Shown here in pieces: positions 9,556 to 18,513 of a DNA stretch of 58,417 nt. Origin of the DNA: Paenibacillus ferrarius (GTDB taxonomy: Bacteria; Bacillota; Bacilli; Paenibacillales; NBRC-103111); the NCBI RefSeq assembly GCF_002027705.1, contig NZ_MBTG01000037.1:281-58697 (forward strand). Direction: 5' to 3'. Under the pieces are notes generated by a model that saw only the letters and a list, made by a program, of their open reading frames with translations, was not told the origin of the DNA and did not search any database. The number at the start of each line of letters is the position of its first letter. Position 1 is the stretch's first letter. A program made the position numbers and the translations under genes.

Positions 9556-11991
9556 ATGAAAAAGTATGTGAGTAGTATCTTAGCTGGAACAATGATAGTG
9601 GGGTCTTTATTTGGGGGAACTGCCAGTGCGGAAACAACAAAAAGTGCAGAAAATGTTTCTAAATCAGAATCAAAAGCTGCGGGGACATCGCATTTAACGG
9701 ATTTAACTGGACATTGGGTAAGTGAAAAAGCAAACCTTTGGAATACACGAGGTGTTATTCAAGGTACGGAGAATGCCAAATTCGAACCTGATCGAGGGCT
9801 CACTCGCGCAGAGTGGGTAACATTCGTGAATCGCATGTTTCAATATCATGAATCAAAATCTTCGGTTGTTTTCTCTGACGTGAAGACAACGGATTGGTTC
9901 GCCAAAGAGGTTCAAGTAGCAGCGACGGCTGGATATATTAATGGCTATGAAGACACAACCTTTAAACCAAATGCGTTGCTATCCAGAGAAGAAGCAGCCG
10001 TCATGATTAGTCGAATTCTATCTCTTAAAGGAGAGAATAAAGAATCGGCGTATGAAGATGATACGGTTATTTCGAGTTGGGCTAGAGAGGCGATTGGTGC
10101 AGTATCCAAAAAAGGAATAATTGAGGGTTTCCAGGATGGCAGCTTTAAACCTGCTAAAGATATAACACGTGCTGAAGCTGTTTCTTTATTAGACCGTGCA
10201 TTTAATAGTTTTGGTACTTGGTATGATGAAGCAACTACATACGGTCCTAAAACAGGCAAGGATACACTCGAAGGAAGTGTAATTTTGAATCAAGCAGGGG
10301 CTACACTTCAAAATGTAGATATTGCTGGAGATTTAATCATTACGAAAGCCGTTGGTGATGGAGATATCCATTTGAAAAATGTTACTGTTCGTGGGAAAAC
10401 CTATGTATACGGTGGTGGCGAACACAGCGTTCATTTGGAAGATTCTGTATTACTCACAGTGATTGTTAATAAATTAGATGGTACCGTACGTTTAGTAGCT
10501 ACCGGTAAAACGAGTGTTCAAGAAATAACGATTCAGACAAGCGCAAATGTAGAGGCTGAAAAAGGAACTTCAATTAACAAGTTAACATTAAGCAACGAAC
10601 TACCAGAAAAATCGCGAGTTATGATTCATGGTGAATTTGATACAGTAAATATTGAAGCAAAAAGTATTTTTGTTCAAATCCCTTCAGGTAACATAAATCA
10701 ATTGAATGTTGGTAAAGGCGCGGAAGGAATGACACTTGAGACAAGTAAAGAGTTGAGTATCTTATCCCTTGTTCTTAATGCGGCTGCCAAAGTTCTAGGC
10801 GAAGGAAATATAGATCGTGCTGTTGTGAATTCAAGCGGCATAACCATGGAACAAAAACCGAAAAATGTAACACTTGGCAGTGATGTACCGAGTGATGTGA
10901 AAGTTAATATTGGTGGTTCTGATAAGGTAGTTTCTGTTCCTCAAGAGAGTTCGGGATCTGCTGGCGGCTCAAGTGGTGGAAGTGGTGGAAGTAGTGGAGA
11001 TGGAAACAGCGGTGGAAACAATGGAAATAATAATGGCGGATCAAAGAATGATGGTGCAATAGAAGGCGGAAGTTGGTATTACTTAGGACTAGCTTCTGAA
11101 ACAGTAACAGTAGGTGAATCCGTTTACGTTACCAGTACTAGAAACGGAACCGTTTATTTGTTCAAAAATAGTGGATTAAATGTATCTGATAAAGTAATGT
11201 TGGAAGCAGGAATTCAAGCAGGGCTTGTTCGTAAAGAAAGTATTAAATCCGGAGTTAGAACCAACGTTGATACGAGTGGATTTTATTTTAATGGACAATA
11301 TGGATATGGCGTAGTAGTTTTTGACGAGAAAGAAATACCCTCTTATCATAGACAGCTGACTATTTTAGATGATCAGACGAAAGCATTAATTAGTGAACCT
11401 AATATAATAACGGTAGGGGCCGCTCAACAATATATTGAATTTGGTTATAATCGCGATATTATATTGGCAGAGGGTAAAGATTTAAGAACTTCAGTCACAG
11501 TAGCAACATATAATCAACCATTTGTTCCATTATCAGCAGATGATGATGTAAAGATCGAAAGAAATAAAATAATCATTACACCAAAAGTACCCTATGGAAG
11601 AAAATATAAATTGGCAATTGCACAAAATTCAATTACTACAATTGATAAACAATACTTTAATAAGAGCTATGTAACTCCTTATACGATGAATTCAATTGCC
11701 AAAATTGAAATGATATCTCCAAGCTATACTTACAATATGAAGGTTAAAATTGGTACGAAACTGAGATTTAAAACCGAAAGAGATGATACCGTATATTTTG
11801 TTTTAACTAGCACAGTCGGATATCCAAAGGATTTTGACAAAGAAGTTTCCGACGGTCATGGAAGAAAAATTATTGTTCCTGAAAACGGCACTAACGAAAT
11901 ATATGAAGTCGATACAAGCTCATTACCGGTAGGTGAATATCGTTTGTTCCCATGGGAAGGATATAGTTTGTATGTACAGTTAATTGAATAG
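9556..11991 (+). CDS. SLH domain-containing surface protein
   Basis: 811 residues. A signal peptide (MKKYVSSILAGTMIVGSLFG, cleavage after TASA) is followed by three SLH motifs in residues ~40-220 (DLTGHWVSEKANLW, FSDVKTTDWFAKEV, LTRAEWVTFVNRMF, ITRAEAVSLLDRAF). The middle part (about 230-455) looks like a right-handed beta-solenoid built of short N/V/G strands, and a Gly/Ser/Asn-rich linker (SGGSSGGSGGSSGDGNSGGN) leads to a C-terminal beta-rich domain of unknown type. The protein should be exported and held non-covalently on the cell-wall polymer. The start is the ATG after AGGAGAGAGAG; an upstream in-frame ATG at 9496 gives no signal peptide at its end. The gene is visibly more AT-rich than its right-hand neighbours. 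Ligand unknown. Confidence 0.85.
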   Translation: MKKYVSSILAGTMIVGSLFGGTASAETTKSAENVSKSESKAAGTSHLTDLTGHWVSEKANLWNTRGVIQGTENAKFEPDRGLTRAEWVTFVNRMFQYHESKSSVVFSDVKTTDWFAKEVQVAATAGYINGYEDTTFKPNALLSREEAAVMISRILSLKGENKESAYEDDTVISSWAREAIGAVSKKGIIEGFQDGSFKPAKDITRAEAVSLLDRAFNSFGTWYDEATTYGPKTGKDTLEGSVILNQAGATLQNVDIAGDLIITKAVGDGDIHLKNVTVRGKTYVYGGGEHSVHLEDSVLLTVIVNKLDGTVRLVATGKTSVQEITIQTSANVEAEKGTSINKLTLSNELPEKSRVMIHGEFDTVNIEAKSIFVQIPSGNINQLNVGKGAEGMTLETSKELSILSLVLNAAAKVLGEGNIDRAVVNSSGITMEQKPKNVTLGSDVPSDVKVNIGGSDKVVSVPQESSGSAGGSSGGSGGSSGDGNSGGNNGNNNGGSKNDGAIEGGSWYYLGLASETVTVGESVYVTSTRNGTVYLFKNSGLNVSDKVMLEAGIQAGLVRKESIKSGVRTNVDTSGFYFNGQYGYGVVVFDEKEIPSYHRQLTILDDQTKALISEPNIITVGAAQQYIEFGYNRDIILAEGKDLRTSVTVATYNQPFVPLSADDDVKIERNKIIITPKVPYGRKYKLAIAQNSITTIDKQYFNKSYVTPYTMNSIAKIEMISPSYTYNMKVKIGTKLRFKTERDDTVYFVLTSTVGYPKDFDKEVSDGHGRKIIVPENGTNEIYEVDTSSLPVGEYRLFPWEGYSLYVQLIE

Positions 11992-12022
11992 CTAAAATGT
12001 AAAAGACATAGGCGACCTCTAG

Positions 12023-12058
12023 TAGGCGTTCACTCTATTGGGTGAACGCCTATTATTT
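12023..12058 (+). terminator. Terminator after the SLH gene
   Basis: TAGGCGTTCAC ... GTGAACGCCTA, a perfect 11-bp stem with an 8-nt loop, followed by a T-rich tail (TTATTTAT). Confidence 0.7.
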
Positions 12059-12079
12059 ATACCAGCTTTTTTCGGAAAG

Positions 12080-12116
12080 TACAGTGCTTTTTTGAGGCTG
12101 CAAAAAGGAGCAGTAT
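12080..12116 (+). promoter_or_regulatory. 37-bp shared control element, copy A (upstream of AraC regulator)
   Basis: Begins TACAGT and ends AGCAGTAT with a TTTTTT...GCAAAAA core. It matches the element at 14821-14857 in 29 of 37 positions without gaps. CAGT half-sites sit 29 bp apart in both copies. Inference: a binding site for the AraC regulator encoded just downstream. Confidence 0.5.
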
Positions 12117-12149
12117 ACGGCATTTTTGTTTATTGTTATGCTAGGAAGA

Positions 12150-12178
12150 AGTCCCTTTGAGGCAAATCAATAGGGACT
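12150..12178 (+). other. Hairpin upstream of the AraC regulator
   Basis: AGTCCCT ... AGGGACT, a perfect 7-bp stem with a 15-nt loop, followed by GTTTCC. It may be a weak terminator of upstream transcription or a leader structure; a TATAAT-like box (12195-12200) follows it. Confidence 0.35.
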
Positions 12179-12252
12179 GTTTCCGTTGGAAGCGGTATAA
12201 TAAGGTGAAATTATTCATGGGCTAGCAGCTGGGGCATATGGGGGGAACTGGC

Positions 12253-14616
12253 TTGAAACTTTGGCGAATTGTTCAGGAAAAAAAGTATTTGCTGCGCATT
12301 TTTTTATGGATCAACTGCATTATCCTGCTCATCTTACTTTCATTTTCCAGCCTTATTTATGTGAATGTGGAGAAAAATGTTTTCCAAAGCGAATATGAGG
12401 GCAGCCAAAAAGTGCTGTCGCAAATGAAGTACAACATTGATTATTTGGATACGATGATCCGCAAGCTTACCTTTTCTACATACGGCAGTAATGATGTGAA
12501 AGCTCTGATGTATTTGAACGATGAAGAGACGTACGATCATATGAATACAATTAATAAATTGAATGCAACCATCGTCGCCAATTACCCGTTTATTCAATCC
12601 GTCTATATTTATAACAATCATAAGAAGATGTATTACTCAACCTTCGGTGATTTGTACCATAAAGATGTCGAGCTGGACAAGGTTCTCTCGGCTAACCCGC
12701 CGATCACTCCGTTAAAAGCCATTGTGCGGAAAATGCAAACAGGCGGCAGCAGTGAAAGCCCTACCTATGAAACTGTGCTAAGTTACGTCATGTTCGAAAA
12801 TGTGGATGAACAAGGTGTCATGGACGGTGCCATTATTCTCAATGTGAAGCTGGATTGGCTCGTCGACAACATTCGAACGATTAACCAGTTTGATTCGCGT
12901 ACGCAAAGCGATTTATATATTTTAGACAATCATCACAAATTCATGGAAACGGATCCAAACCGATCGATAGCTGAAAATCCATTCGCTGCTACGATCAAGC
13001 AAGCCTTCGAAACAACGGTTTCCCAAGAGCGTGTTCATGCGGGGGAGCCTGCTGGATTCTTTTCGTCCAAAATAAATGGCGAGAAGTTCATCGTTTCCTA
13101 TATTTATTTGGAAAATACGGGTTGGACACTCTTGGAAGCGAAACCCTATAAAGAAGTGTACGCGAATTTGAAACAGCTCATGGATACGATTCTCTTCATA
13201 ACGGCTGCTGTGTTTGTCGGGGCGCTGCTCTTAACGCTATCGGCTTCGCAGGGCATTTATAGACCAGTAAGAAGGCTGATGGAACAAACCTCTTGGAGCG
13301 GCGCGGTAAAGGATGGATCCCTGGAGCCCGGCTTGAAAGACGAGTTTTCCTATTTGACCGAGGTGTATCGGAAGTCGAGAGAGCAGTTGTATGAATACCA
13401 TCTCGAAAAAAACAATAATACGAGCATTATGAAGATTTACTTTTTGAAAAAGTTGATCTCGGATAGCTACAGCATGAACGTCTCCGAATTTGAAGATGTG
13501 CTTAGATTGTTGAACGTATCCTTGTCTCAAGATAAACCATTCCTGATCTGTGTTCTTCGTATCGATGAGTACAAACGGTTTCTGAGCCACAAAAGCTTGG
13601 CGGAGAGGGAGCTTCTACGTTTTGCAATTGCTAATATAACAACGGATGCTTTATCGAAAACCTGTGTCGCGCAAACGGTGGATATGAAAGACGACTCTTT
13701 CACGATTCTATTGAATACGCCAGACGGCCAAGTTGAATCCGTGGAAATCGTGAAGCAAGCGCTTGTGGAAGCGCAAAGCTATATTCAGAAGCATTATCAT
13801 GTGTCCTTTTCCGCGACGGTGAGTAGTCCCATTACGGAATATACAGCGATTGCCGCCGCATATAACAGCACCTTGGCTAACAGCTCATACCGGTATGTGT
13901 TCGGGACGAAGTCGGTGATTACGCAAGCTCTTATCGACGACAATACGGGCAGCGTAGACATTGAGCATGTGTGGGTAATGGTGAGCAAGTTGATTGAAGC
14001 TGTTCCCAAAGGGAATGCGGCCAAAACGGAGGAAAAGCTTCGCGATGTCTTTCAGCAGATCCGCAAGCTGGATTATGGCAGCATTATGTTAGTGAGCATG
14101 CAGGTCGTTCATCAGCTGAAGAAGACGATTTTTGAAATGAATCGTACGAGCAAGGAACCGATTGCGGTCCCTGCGAGGCTCATGAGCCGGGAGTTGTATG
14201 AGGAGGAAACGATCGAACAATTCGAGCAGCTCCTCTTGGAAGCCGTTAGATCGATTCATAGCGAGGGCGAAGAAAAAGCGATCCAAGGCAACCAGGTTGT
14301 AGCCGATACGGTCAAAGAAATCATTGACTCCAACTATTTCGATTCTTCTCTTTCGGCCGCAAGCATTTCTGAAATGATGAGGTTGCCCGCTTACAAATTG
14401 AGCAAAATATCAAAGATACATCTGGGGATGTCGATACCGGAATATATTAATCAGGTTAAGCTGCATAAAGCGGTGGAATGGATGGAGAATTCCAAACTAA
14501 GCATCCAGGAGATCATGCAGCGAGTCGGCGTGGAGAACGAAAGTTATTTCTATAAACTGTTTAAAGCCAAGTTCGGGATGACGCCTAGAGAGTACATGGC
14601 CAAACGAACGAGGTAA
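12253..14616 (+). CDS. Membrane-anchored AraC family regulator (sugar locus)
   Basis: About 787 residues. Hydrophobic segment 1 (near residues 12-36) and segment 2 (LFITAAVFVGALLLTLSASQ, near 310) flank an extracytoplasmic Cache-like sensor of about 270 residues. A cytoplasmic region of about 350 residues leads to a C-terminal AraC DNA-binding domain with two helix-turn-helices (SAASISEMMRLPAYKLSKIS and SIQEIMQRVGVENESYFYKL, ending FGMTPREYMAKRTR). This architecture is typical of Paenibacillus regulators next to lpl-type sugar transporters, where the protein senses sugar outside and binds DNA without a phosphorelay. I favour the TTG at 12253 (GGGGGG site 7 bases upstream) over the ATG at 12238, which has no clear site. 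The shared 37-bp element upstream of this gene and of the transporter supports direct control of both. Confidence 0.85.
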   Translation: MKLWRIVQEKKYLLRIFLWINCIILLILLSFSSLIYVNVEKNVFQSEYEGSQKVLSQMKYNIDYLDTMIRKLTFSTYGSNDVKALMYLNDEETYDHMNTINKLNATIVANYPFIQSVYIYNNHKKMYYSTFGDLYHKDVELDKVLSANPPITPLKAIVRKMQTGGSSESPTYETVLSYVMFENVDEQGVMDGAIILNVKLDWLVDNIRTINQFDSRTQSDLYILDNHHKFMETDPNRSIAENPFAATIKQAFETTVSQERVHAGEPAGFFSSKINGEKFIVSYIYLENTGWTLLEAKPYKEVYANLKQLMDTILFITAAVFVGALLLTLSASQGIYRPVRRLMEQTSWSGAVKDGSLEPGLKDEFSYLTEVYRKSREQLYEYHLEKNNNTSIMKIYFLKKLISDSYSMNVSEFEDVLRLLNVSLSQDKPFLICVLRIDEYKRFLSHKSLAERELLRFAIANITTDALSKTCVAQTVDMKDDSFTILLNTPDGQVESVEIVKQALVEAQSYIQKHYHVSFSATVSSPITEYTAIAAAYNSTLANSSYRYVFGTKSVITQALIDDNTGSVDIEHVWVMVSKLIEAVPKGNAAKTEEKLRDVFQQIRKLDYGSIMLVSMQVVHQLKKTIFEMNRTSKEPIAVPARLMSRELYEEETIEQFEQLLLEAVRSIHSEGEEKAIQGNQVVADTVKEIIDSNYFDSSLSAASISEMMRLPAYKLSKISKIHLGMSIPEYINQVKLHKAVEWMENSKLSIQEIMQRVGVENESYFYKLFKAKFGMTPREYMAKRTR

Positions 14617-14627
14617 GTAGGGAGAAG

Positions 14628-14668
14628 AAAAAGCTGTCGGCTATCTTGGGAGGCTGAGACAGCTTTTT
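14628..14668 (+). terminator. Terminator of the AraC regulator
   Basis: AAAAAGCTGTC ... GACAGCTTTTT, 11-bp perfect stem ending in T5, starting 12 bases after the stop codon. Confidence 0.8.
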
Positions 14669-14715
14669 CGGTCGTCCAGATCGAGTTTAATGGGATTTGA
14701 TGGTTTTTCCGTCTC

Positions 14716-14782
14716 GAGCCTGCCTTTTCGGCAGTCTCAGCATACAAAAAAGTCCGTCGACCCTTGTGTCGGCGGCTTTTTT
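14716..14782 (+). repeat. Dispersed hairpin repeat, copy 1, with terminator-like second stem
   Basis: Contains GAGCCTGCC TTTTC GGCAGTCTC (9-bp stem with one mismatch), followed by a second stem CCGTCGAC...GTCGGCGG and T6. The first 17 bases occur exactly at 53666-53682 and, on the other strand, at 22224-22240 inside the 112-bp tandem array. The second stem is also repeated near 53745-53765. Inference: a dispersed repeat family carrying a terminator. Confidence 0.65.
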
Positions 14783-14795
14783 GTGTAAAGTACAG

Positions 14796-14817
14796 TTGAA
14801 ATCCGGCCGGATTTCAA
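14796..14817. promoter_or_regulatory. Perfect 22-bp palindrome upstream of the ABC transporter operon
   Basis: Arms TTGAAATCCGG and CCGGATTTCAA are exact reverse complements with no spacer. It lies 3 bases before the 37-bp element and after an extra TACAGT at 14791-14796. It could be an operator or part of the dispersed repeat, since a degenerate relative occurs near 53790-53810. Confidence 0.5.
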
Positions 14818-14820
14818 AAC

Positions 14821-14857
14821 TACAGTACATTTTCGCAGGCGCAAAAATGAGCAGTAT
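14821..14857 (+). promoter_or_regulatory. 37-bp shared control element, copy B (upstream of ABC operon)
   Basis: TACAGT at the left end and AGCAGTAT at the right end, with CATTTTCGC / GCAAAAATG imperfect dyad in the middle. 29 of 37 positions equal copy A at 12080-12116. It ends 73 bases before the permease start, a usual activator position. Confidence 0.5.
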
Positions 14858-14930
14858 TCAATTCGTCAGGGGATTTCGTATGATGAAATCGCAAAGGACG
14901 AAGCAACACCTACAGAAGGAGGAATCATAC

Positions 14931-15860
14931 TTGGGAATCTTCACCGCCTTACAGAAGGAATGGAAACATTTCTGGAAAGCAAGGAGCTTATTTTTCATCG
15001 GTTTGCCTGCGGTACTTGTTGTGTTTGTATTTTACTACTTGCCGATGTATGGCATCGTGATCGCATTTAAGGATATTAACTATACCAAAGGCATTTGGGG
15101 AAGCGATTGGGTAGGGCTTCATAACTTTAAGTTTTTTTTCAACTCGCAAGATGCGCTCAGGATTACACGGAACACTCTGTTATTAAACGGGTTGTTTATT
15201 GTCGTGGGAATGTCCTGCGCTCTGGTCATCGGTTTATTGCTGGCCGAATTAGGCCGACGATGGGTCAAACTGTTCCAAACAATCTTGTTCTTTCCTTATT
15301 TTCTTTCATGGGTTGTCGTAGGTTTTGTCAGCTACATCTTGCTGAACCCTTCCTTCGGCGTGATCAATAAGACGTTGGAGCAGCTTCATTTTGCCCCCAT
15401 CGACTGGTATAGCAAGCCGGGGTATTGGCCGGTTATTTTACTGCTAACGTATTTATGGAAAAATGTCGGATACACCGCGATCATCTTCTTCACAGGCTTG
15501 CTGTCCATCGACAACAGTTATTATGAGGCCGCTTCCATAGATGGAGCTTCCCGGTTGCAGCAAATTCGAAAAATTTCCATCCCGCTCATATTGCCATTAA
15601 TTACGATGCTGTTCATGCTCAATGTGGGCCGAATTTTCTATTCGGATTTTGGACTGTTCTACTTTGTGCCGAGGGATGCGGGAATGCTGTATGCCACGAC
15701 AGATGTTGTTGATACGTATGTGTTCCGTTCGCTGCGCGTTGTTGGAGATTTGGGTATGGCGTCTGCAGCCAGCTTGTATCAGGCGATTGTTGGTTTGATT
15801 CTGGTTGTAGCGACTAATTTATTCGTTCGTAAATTTAATCGGGACAACGCTTTGTTCTAG
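14931..15860 (+). CDS. Sugar ABC transporter permease, LplB type
   Basis: 309 residues from the TTG at 14931, which follows AGGAGG with 8-base spacing; in-frame ATGs at 14880 and the start at 14697 would add an unconserved tail with no site. Six hydrophobic segments and the EAA loop (EAASIDGASRLQQIRKISIP, near residue 200) that docks the ATPase. It matches the LplB/YteP group of CUT1 permeases for oligosaccharides. First gene of a permease-permease-binding protein-hydrolase set. No ATPase gene is nearby; this class normally uses a shared MsmX-like ATPase. Confidence 0.9.
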   Translation: MGIFTALQKEWKHFWKARSLFFIGLPAVLVVFVFYYLPMYGIVIAFKDINYTKGIWGSDWVGLHNFKFFFNSQDALRITRNTLLLNGLFIVVGMSCALVIGLLLAELGRRWVKLFQTILFFPYFLSWVVVGFVSYILLNPSFGVINKTLEQLHFAPIDWYSKPGYWPVILLLTYLWKNVGYTAIIFFTGLLSIDNSYYEAASIDGASRLQQIRKISIPLILPLITMLFMLNVGRIFYSDFGLFYFVPRDAGMLYATTDVVDTYVFRSLRVVGDLGMASAASLYQAIVGLILVVATNLFVRKFNRDNALF

Positions 15861-15874
15861 GGAGGAGGGTGACG

Positions 15875-16762
15875 GTGCGTCCATCTATCAAGAAAAAGTC
15901 GGAAAATAACTGGCTGATCATTCTATTCTTTGTTGTTCTATCCATCTTGTTCATTTACCCTATGCTGTACGTCATTTCTGTCTCGCTTTCTTTTGACGGG
16001 GACATCGCGAAGTATGGCTATCAGCTGATTCCCAAACGGTTTACGTTTGTCGCGTATTCGTACATTTTCCAAACGCCAAAAGCGCTGCTTCAATCCTATA
16101 TGGTTACGATTTTTGTGACTGTAGTGGGAACTGCGTTAAGCTTGATTCTCACTTCTTCCATTGCTTACATTATGACCCGCAAGGATTATCGCTATAGCAA
16201 AATTACGAGCTACTTCATCTTCTTTACGCTGCTATTTAATGCAGGTTTAGTTCCTTCGTACATTATCACAACCAGCGTGTTGCACATTCAGGATACGATT
16301 TGGGCCTTGATTCTTCCTTATGGCGTCAGCGCGTGGTTTACGATGCTTATGAAAGGTTTCATGGATGGCCTGCCTTTTGAAATTATTGAATCTGCCAAAA
16401 TTGATGGTTCGTCGGAACTGAGCACCTTTGTGCGGATCGTTCTTCCGCTGTCGAAACCAGCGCTGGCCACGGTAGGCTTGTTCTACGCACTGGCGTATTG
16501 GAACGATTGGTGGCTTGCCATGCTCTATATTCAAAATGAAAAATTGATACCGCTTCAATATTTCTTGCAGCGGATCATGTCTAATATCGAGTTTTTGACG
16601 AAAAACATGCAAGCGGGGATCAGCATTGATATGAGCGCTATTCCAGCTGAATCTTCCCGTATGGGGATTGCCATTCTGGCGGCTGGCCCAATGTTGTTCG
16701 CGTTCCCTTTCTTCCAGAAATACTTGATCAAAGGATTGACAGTTGGCGCGGTTAAAGGCTAA
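15875..16762 (+). CDS. Sugar ABC transporter permease, LplC/YtcP type
   Basis: 295 residues, six hydrophobic segments, EAA loop FEIIESAKIDGSSELSTFVR near residue 170. The GTG at 15875 sits 8 bases after GGAGGAGG; the earlier in-frame GTG at 15869 is too close to that site. It starts 14 bases after the stop of the first permease, so the two are translated from one transcript and form the heterodimeric membrane channel. Confidence 0.9.
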   Translation: MRPSIKKKSENNWLIILFFVVLSILFIYPMLYVISVSLSFDGDIAKYGYQLIPKRFTFVAYSYIFQTPKALLQSYMVTIFVTVVGTALSLILTSSIAYIMTRKDYRYSKITSYFIFFTLLFNAGLVPSYIITTSVLHIQDTIWALILPYGVSAWFTMLMKGFMDGLPFEIIESAKIDGSSELSTFVRIVLPLSKPALATVGLFYALAYWNDWWLAMLYIQNEKLIPLQYFLQRIMSNIEFLTKNMQAGISIDMSAIPAESSRMGIAILAAGPMLFAFPFFQKYLIKGLTVGAVKG

Positions 16763-16848
16763 CTGAAGGTAAGTGTTTGTCAATCCGAATCCGGATCGGA
16801 TGATAATAGATTGTACTGCCTGTAACATGACATTAGGAGGGTTCGAAT

Positions 16849-18408
16849 ATGAAAAATAGAACAATAAAAACCTTGTCACCCGTTATTGTAAGCTGCTTGT
16901 CCATCAGTATGCTGCTTAGCGCTTGCACGGCCAACAATAATAGTGCATCTCCTTCGCCAGTCAGCAGCGCGCCTTCTTCTCCGGCAAGCAGTGCTGCCGC
17001 TAGTCCAGCCACAGCAGAGCTTAAGCCTTATGAAATTACTTGGTATTTGCCGCAAAGCGTATTCCCGGATGCAAAACTTGTGCAGGACGCGATGAGCAAG
17101 ATTACGAAAGAAAAAATAAACGCCACGCTGAATATTCAATTAGTCGATTGGGGTACGTACGATCAGAAAATGCAAGCGATTGCAGCCTCAGGGGAGAAAG
17201 CGGATCTGATTTTCACATCGAACTGGACGAATGATTATCTGCAAAACGTAAACAAAGGAGCATTCCTCGACATTACGGATTTGTTAGCGAAATATGGTTC
17301 TGATATTACGAAGCAGGTCCCCCCATCCGCCTGGGATGCCGCGAAGGTGAAAGGCAAGCTGTATGGCATTATTAATACCCAAGTTCTGGCTCGCACACCG
17401 GGCTTACTCATGAACAAAACGTACTTGGACAAATATGGCTATAAAGCCGATCAATTTAAAAAATTGGCCGATTTGACGCCGTTTTTCGAAAAAGTCAAAC
17501 AGGCTGAACCGGACAAATATCCGTTTAGTCTAAAAGGCGACACCGATGTGATGGGCAACTACGGCACCGCGATCGGACTTGAATATTTCTCCCAGAAAAA
17601 TCCCGGTGTTATCCGAATCGATGATGCCTCGTCCAAAGTTGTGAATTTATATGAAACGCAGGAGTTCACGGCCTTTTTGAAACAAATGCGCGAGTGGTAT
17701 TCCAAAGGGATCATCCGCAAAGATGCGGCAACGATTAAAGACACGAACTCGGATGAATTGGCGGGTAAATATGTGTCATCCACATTTACAGTTATTAATC
17801 CGGATTCAGCCGCGAACCAGGCTCAAAGATTTGGCGGCGGAGATGCAGCGAATGTAGCAGCTATAGAGTTCTCTAAGCCTTATATGAGCACAGGCTCTAT
17901 TATCGCAACAATGACAGCGATTTCCCGAACGTCTAAAGATCCAGCAAGAGCCATGATGTTCTACAACCTGATGTATGCCGATCCTGAGCTGTTTAATTTG
18001 ATGAACTATGGTATTGAAGGCAAGCACTATACGAAGGTTTCGGATGGTCTGATCAAAAAAGTCGACAATGCCGGTTATTGGATGGACTCCGGTTGGGAGT
18101 ACGGCAATATGTTCAATTCGTTCCGCACAAGCGCGACTCAGCCGAAATGGTATCCAGCAGGCCCTGATAAGAATGCCGCAGCTATTCCGTCCAAATTGTT
18201 AGGTTTCTCGTTCGATCCAAGCAATGTGAAGAGCGAATTGGCGCAAACCGCCTCAGTCGTGGACGAATTCTATGCTGGGCTGATCACGGGAATTGCCGAT
18301 CCGGACACGACCTTGCCAACGATGAATGCGAAGTTGAAAAAGGCGGGCTTGGACAATATTCTGGCCGAAATGCAGAAACAAATTGATGCTTGGAAAGCAT
18401 CCAAGTAA
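16849..18408 (+). CDS. Sugar ABC transporter solute-binding lipoprotein, LplA type
   Basis: 519 residues. The lipobox MLLSAC (cysteine at residue 26) follows a basic, hydrophobic signal, and a Ser/Pro/Ala-rich linker precedes the globular part. The family 1 extracellular binding fold is indicated by YEITWYLPQSVFPDAKLVQD and DLIFTSNWTNDYLQNVNKGA. It is anchored outside the membrane by lipid and passes oligosaccharides to the two permeases. Start ATG follows TAGGAGGG with 7-8 base spacing; 86 bases separate it from the permease. Confidence 0.9.
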   Translation: MKNRTIKTLSPVIVSCLSISMLLSACTANNNSASPSPVSSAPSSPASSAAASPATAELKPYEITWYLPQSVFPDAKLVQDAMSKITKEKINATLNIQLVDWGTYDQKMQAIAASGEKADLIFTSNWTNDYLQNVNKGAFLDITDLLAKYGSDITKQVPPSAWDAAKVKGKLYGIINTQVLARTPGLLMNKTYLDKYGYKADQFKKLADLTPFFEKVKQAEPDKYPFSLKGDTDVMGNYGTAIGLEYFSQKNPGVIRIDDASSKVVNLYETQEFTAFLKQMREWYSKGIIRKDAATIKDTNSDELAGKYVSSTFTVINPDSAANQAQRFGGGDAANVAAIEFSKPYMSTGSIIATMTAISRTSKDPARAMMFYNLMYADPELFNLMNYGIEGKHYTKVSDGLIKKVDNAGYWMDSGWEYGNMFNSFRTSATQPKWYPAGPDKNAAAIPSKLLGFSFDPSNVKSELAQTASVVDEFYAGLITGIADPDTTLPTMNAKLKKAGLDNILAEMQKQIDAWKASK

Positions 18409-18427
18409 AACACATCTGGGATGGACA

Positions 18428-18467
18428 GTCGCTTCTCTTCTTTGTAAAAAGGTGAAGCGGCTTTTTG
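18428..18467 (+). terminator. Terminator between binding protein and hydrolase
   Basis: GTCGCTTC ... GAAGCGGC stem with one mismatch, then TTTTTG. It may separate, or only attenuate transcription into, the hydrolase gene. Confidence 0.6.
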
Positions 18468-18513
18468 TCTAACGAGTTCAATACGTATTAACAAACATGA
18501 GGAGGTTTTAGTA

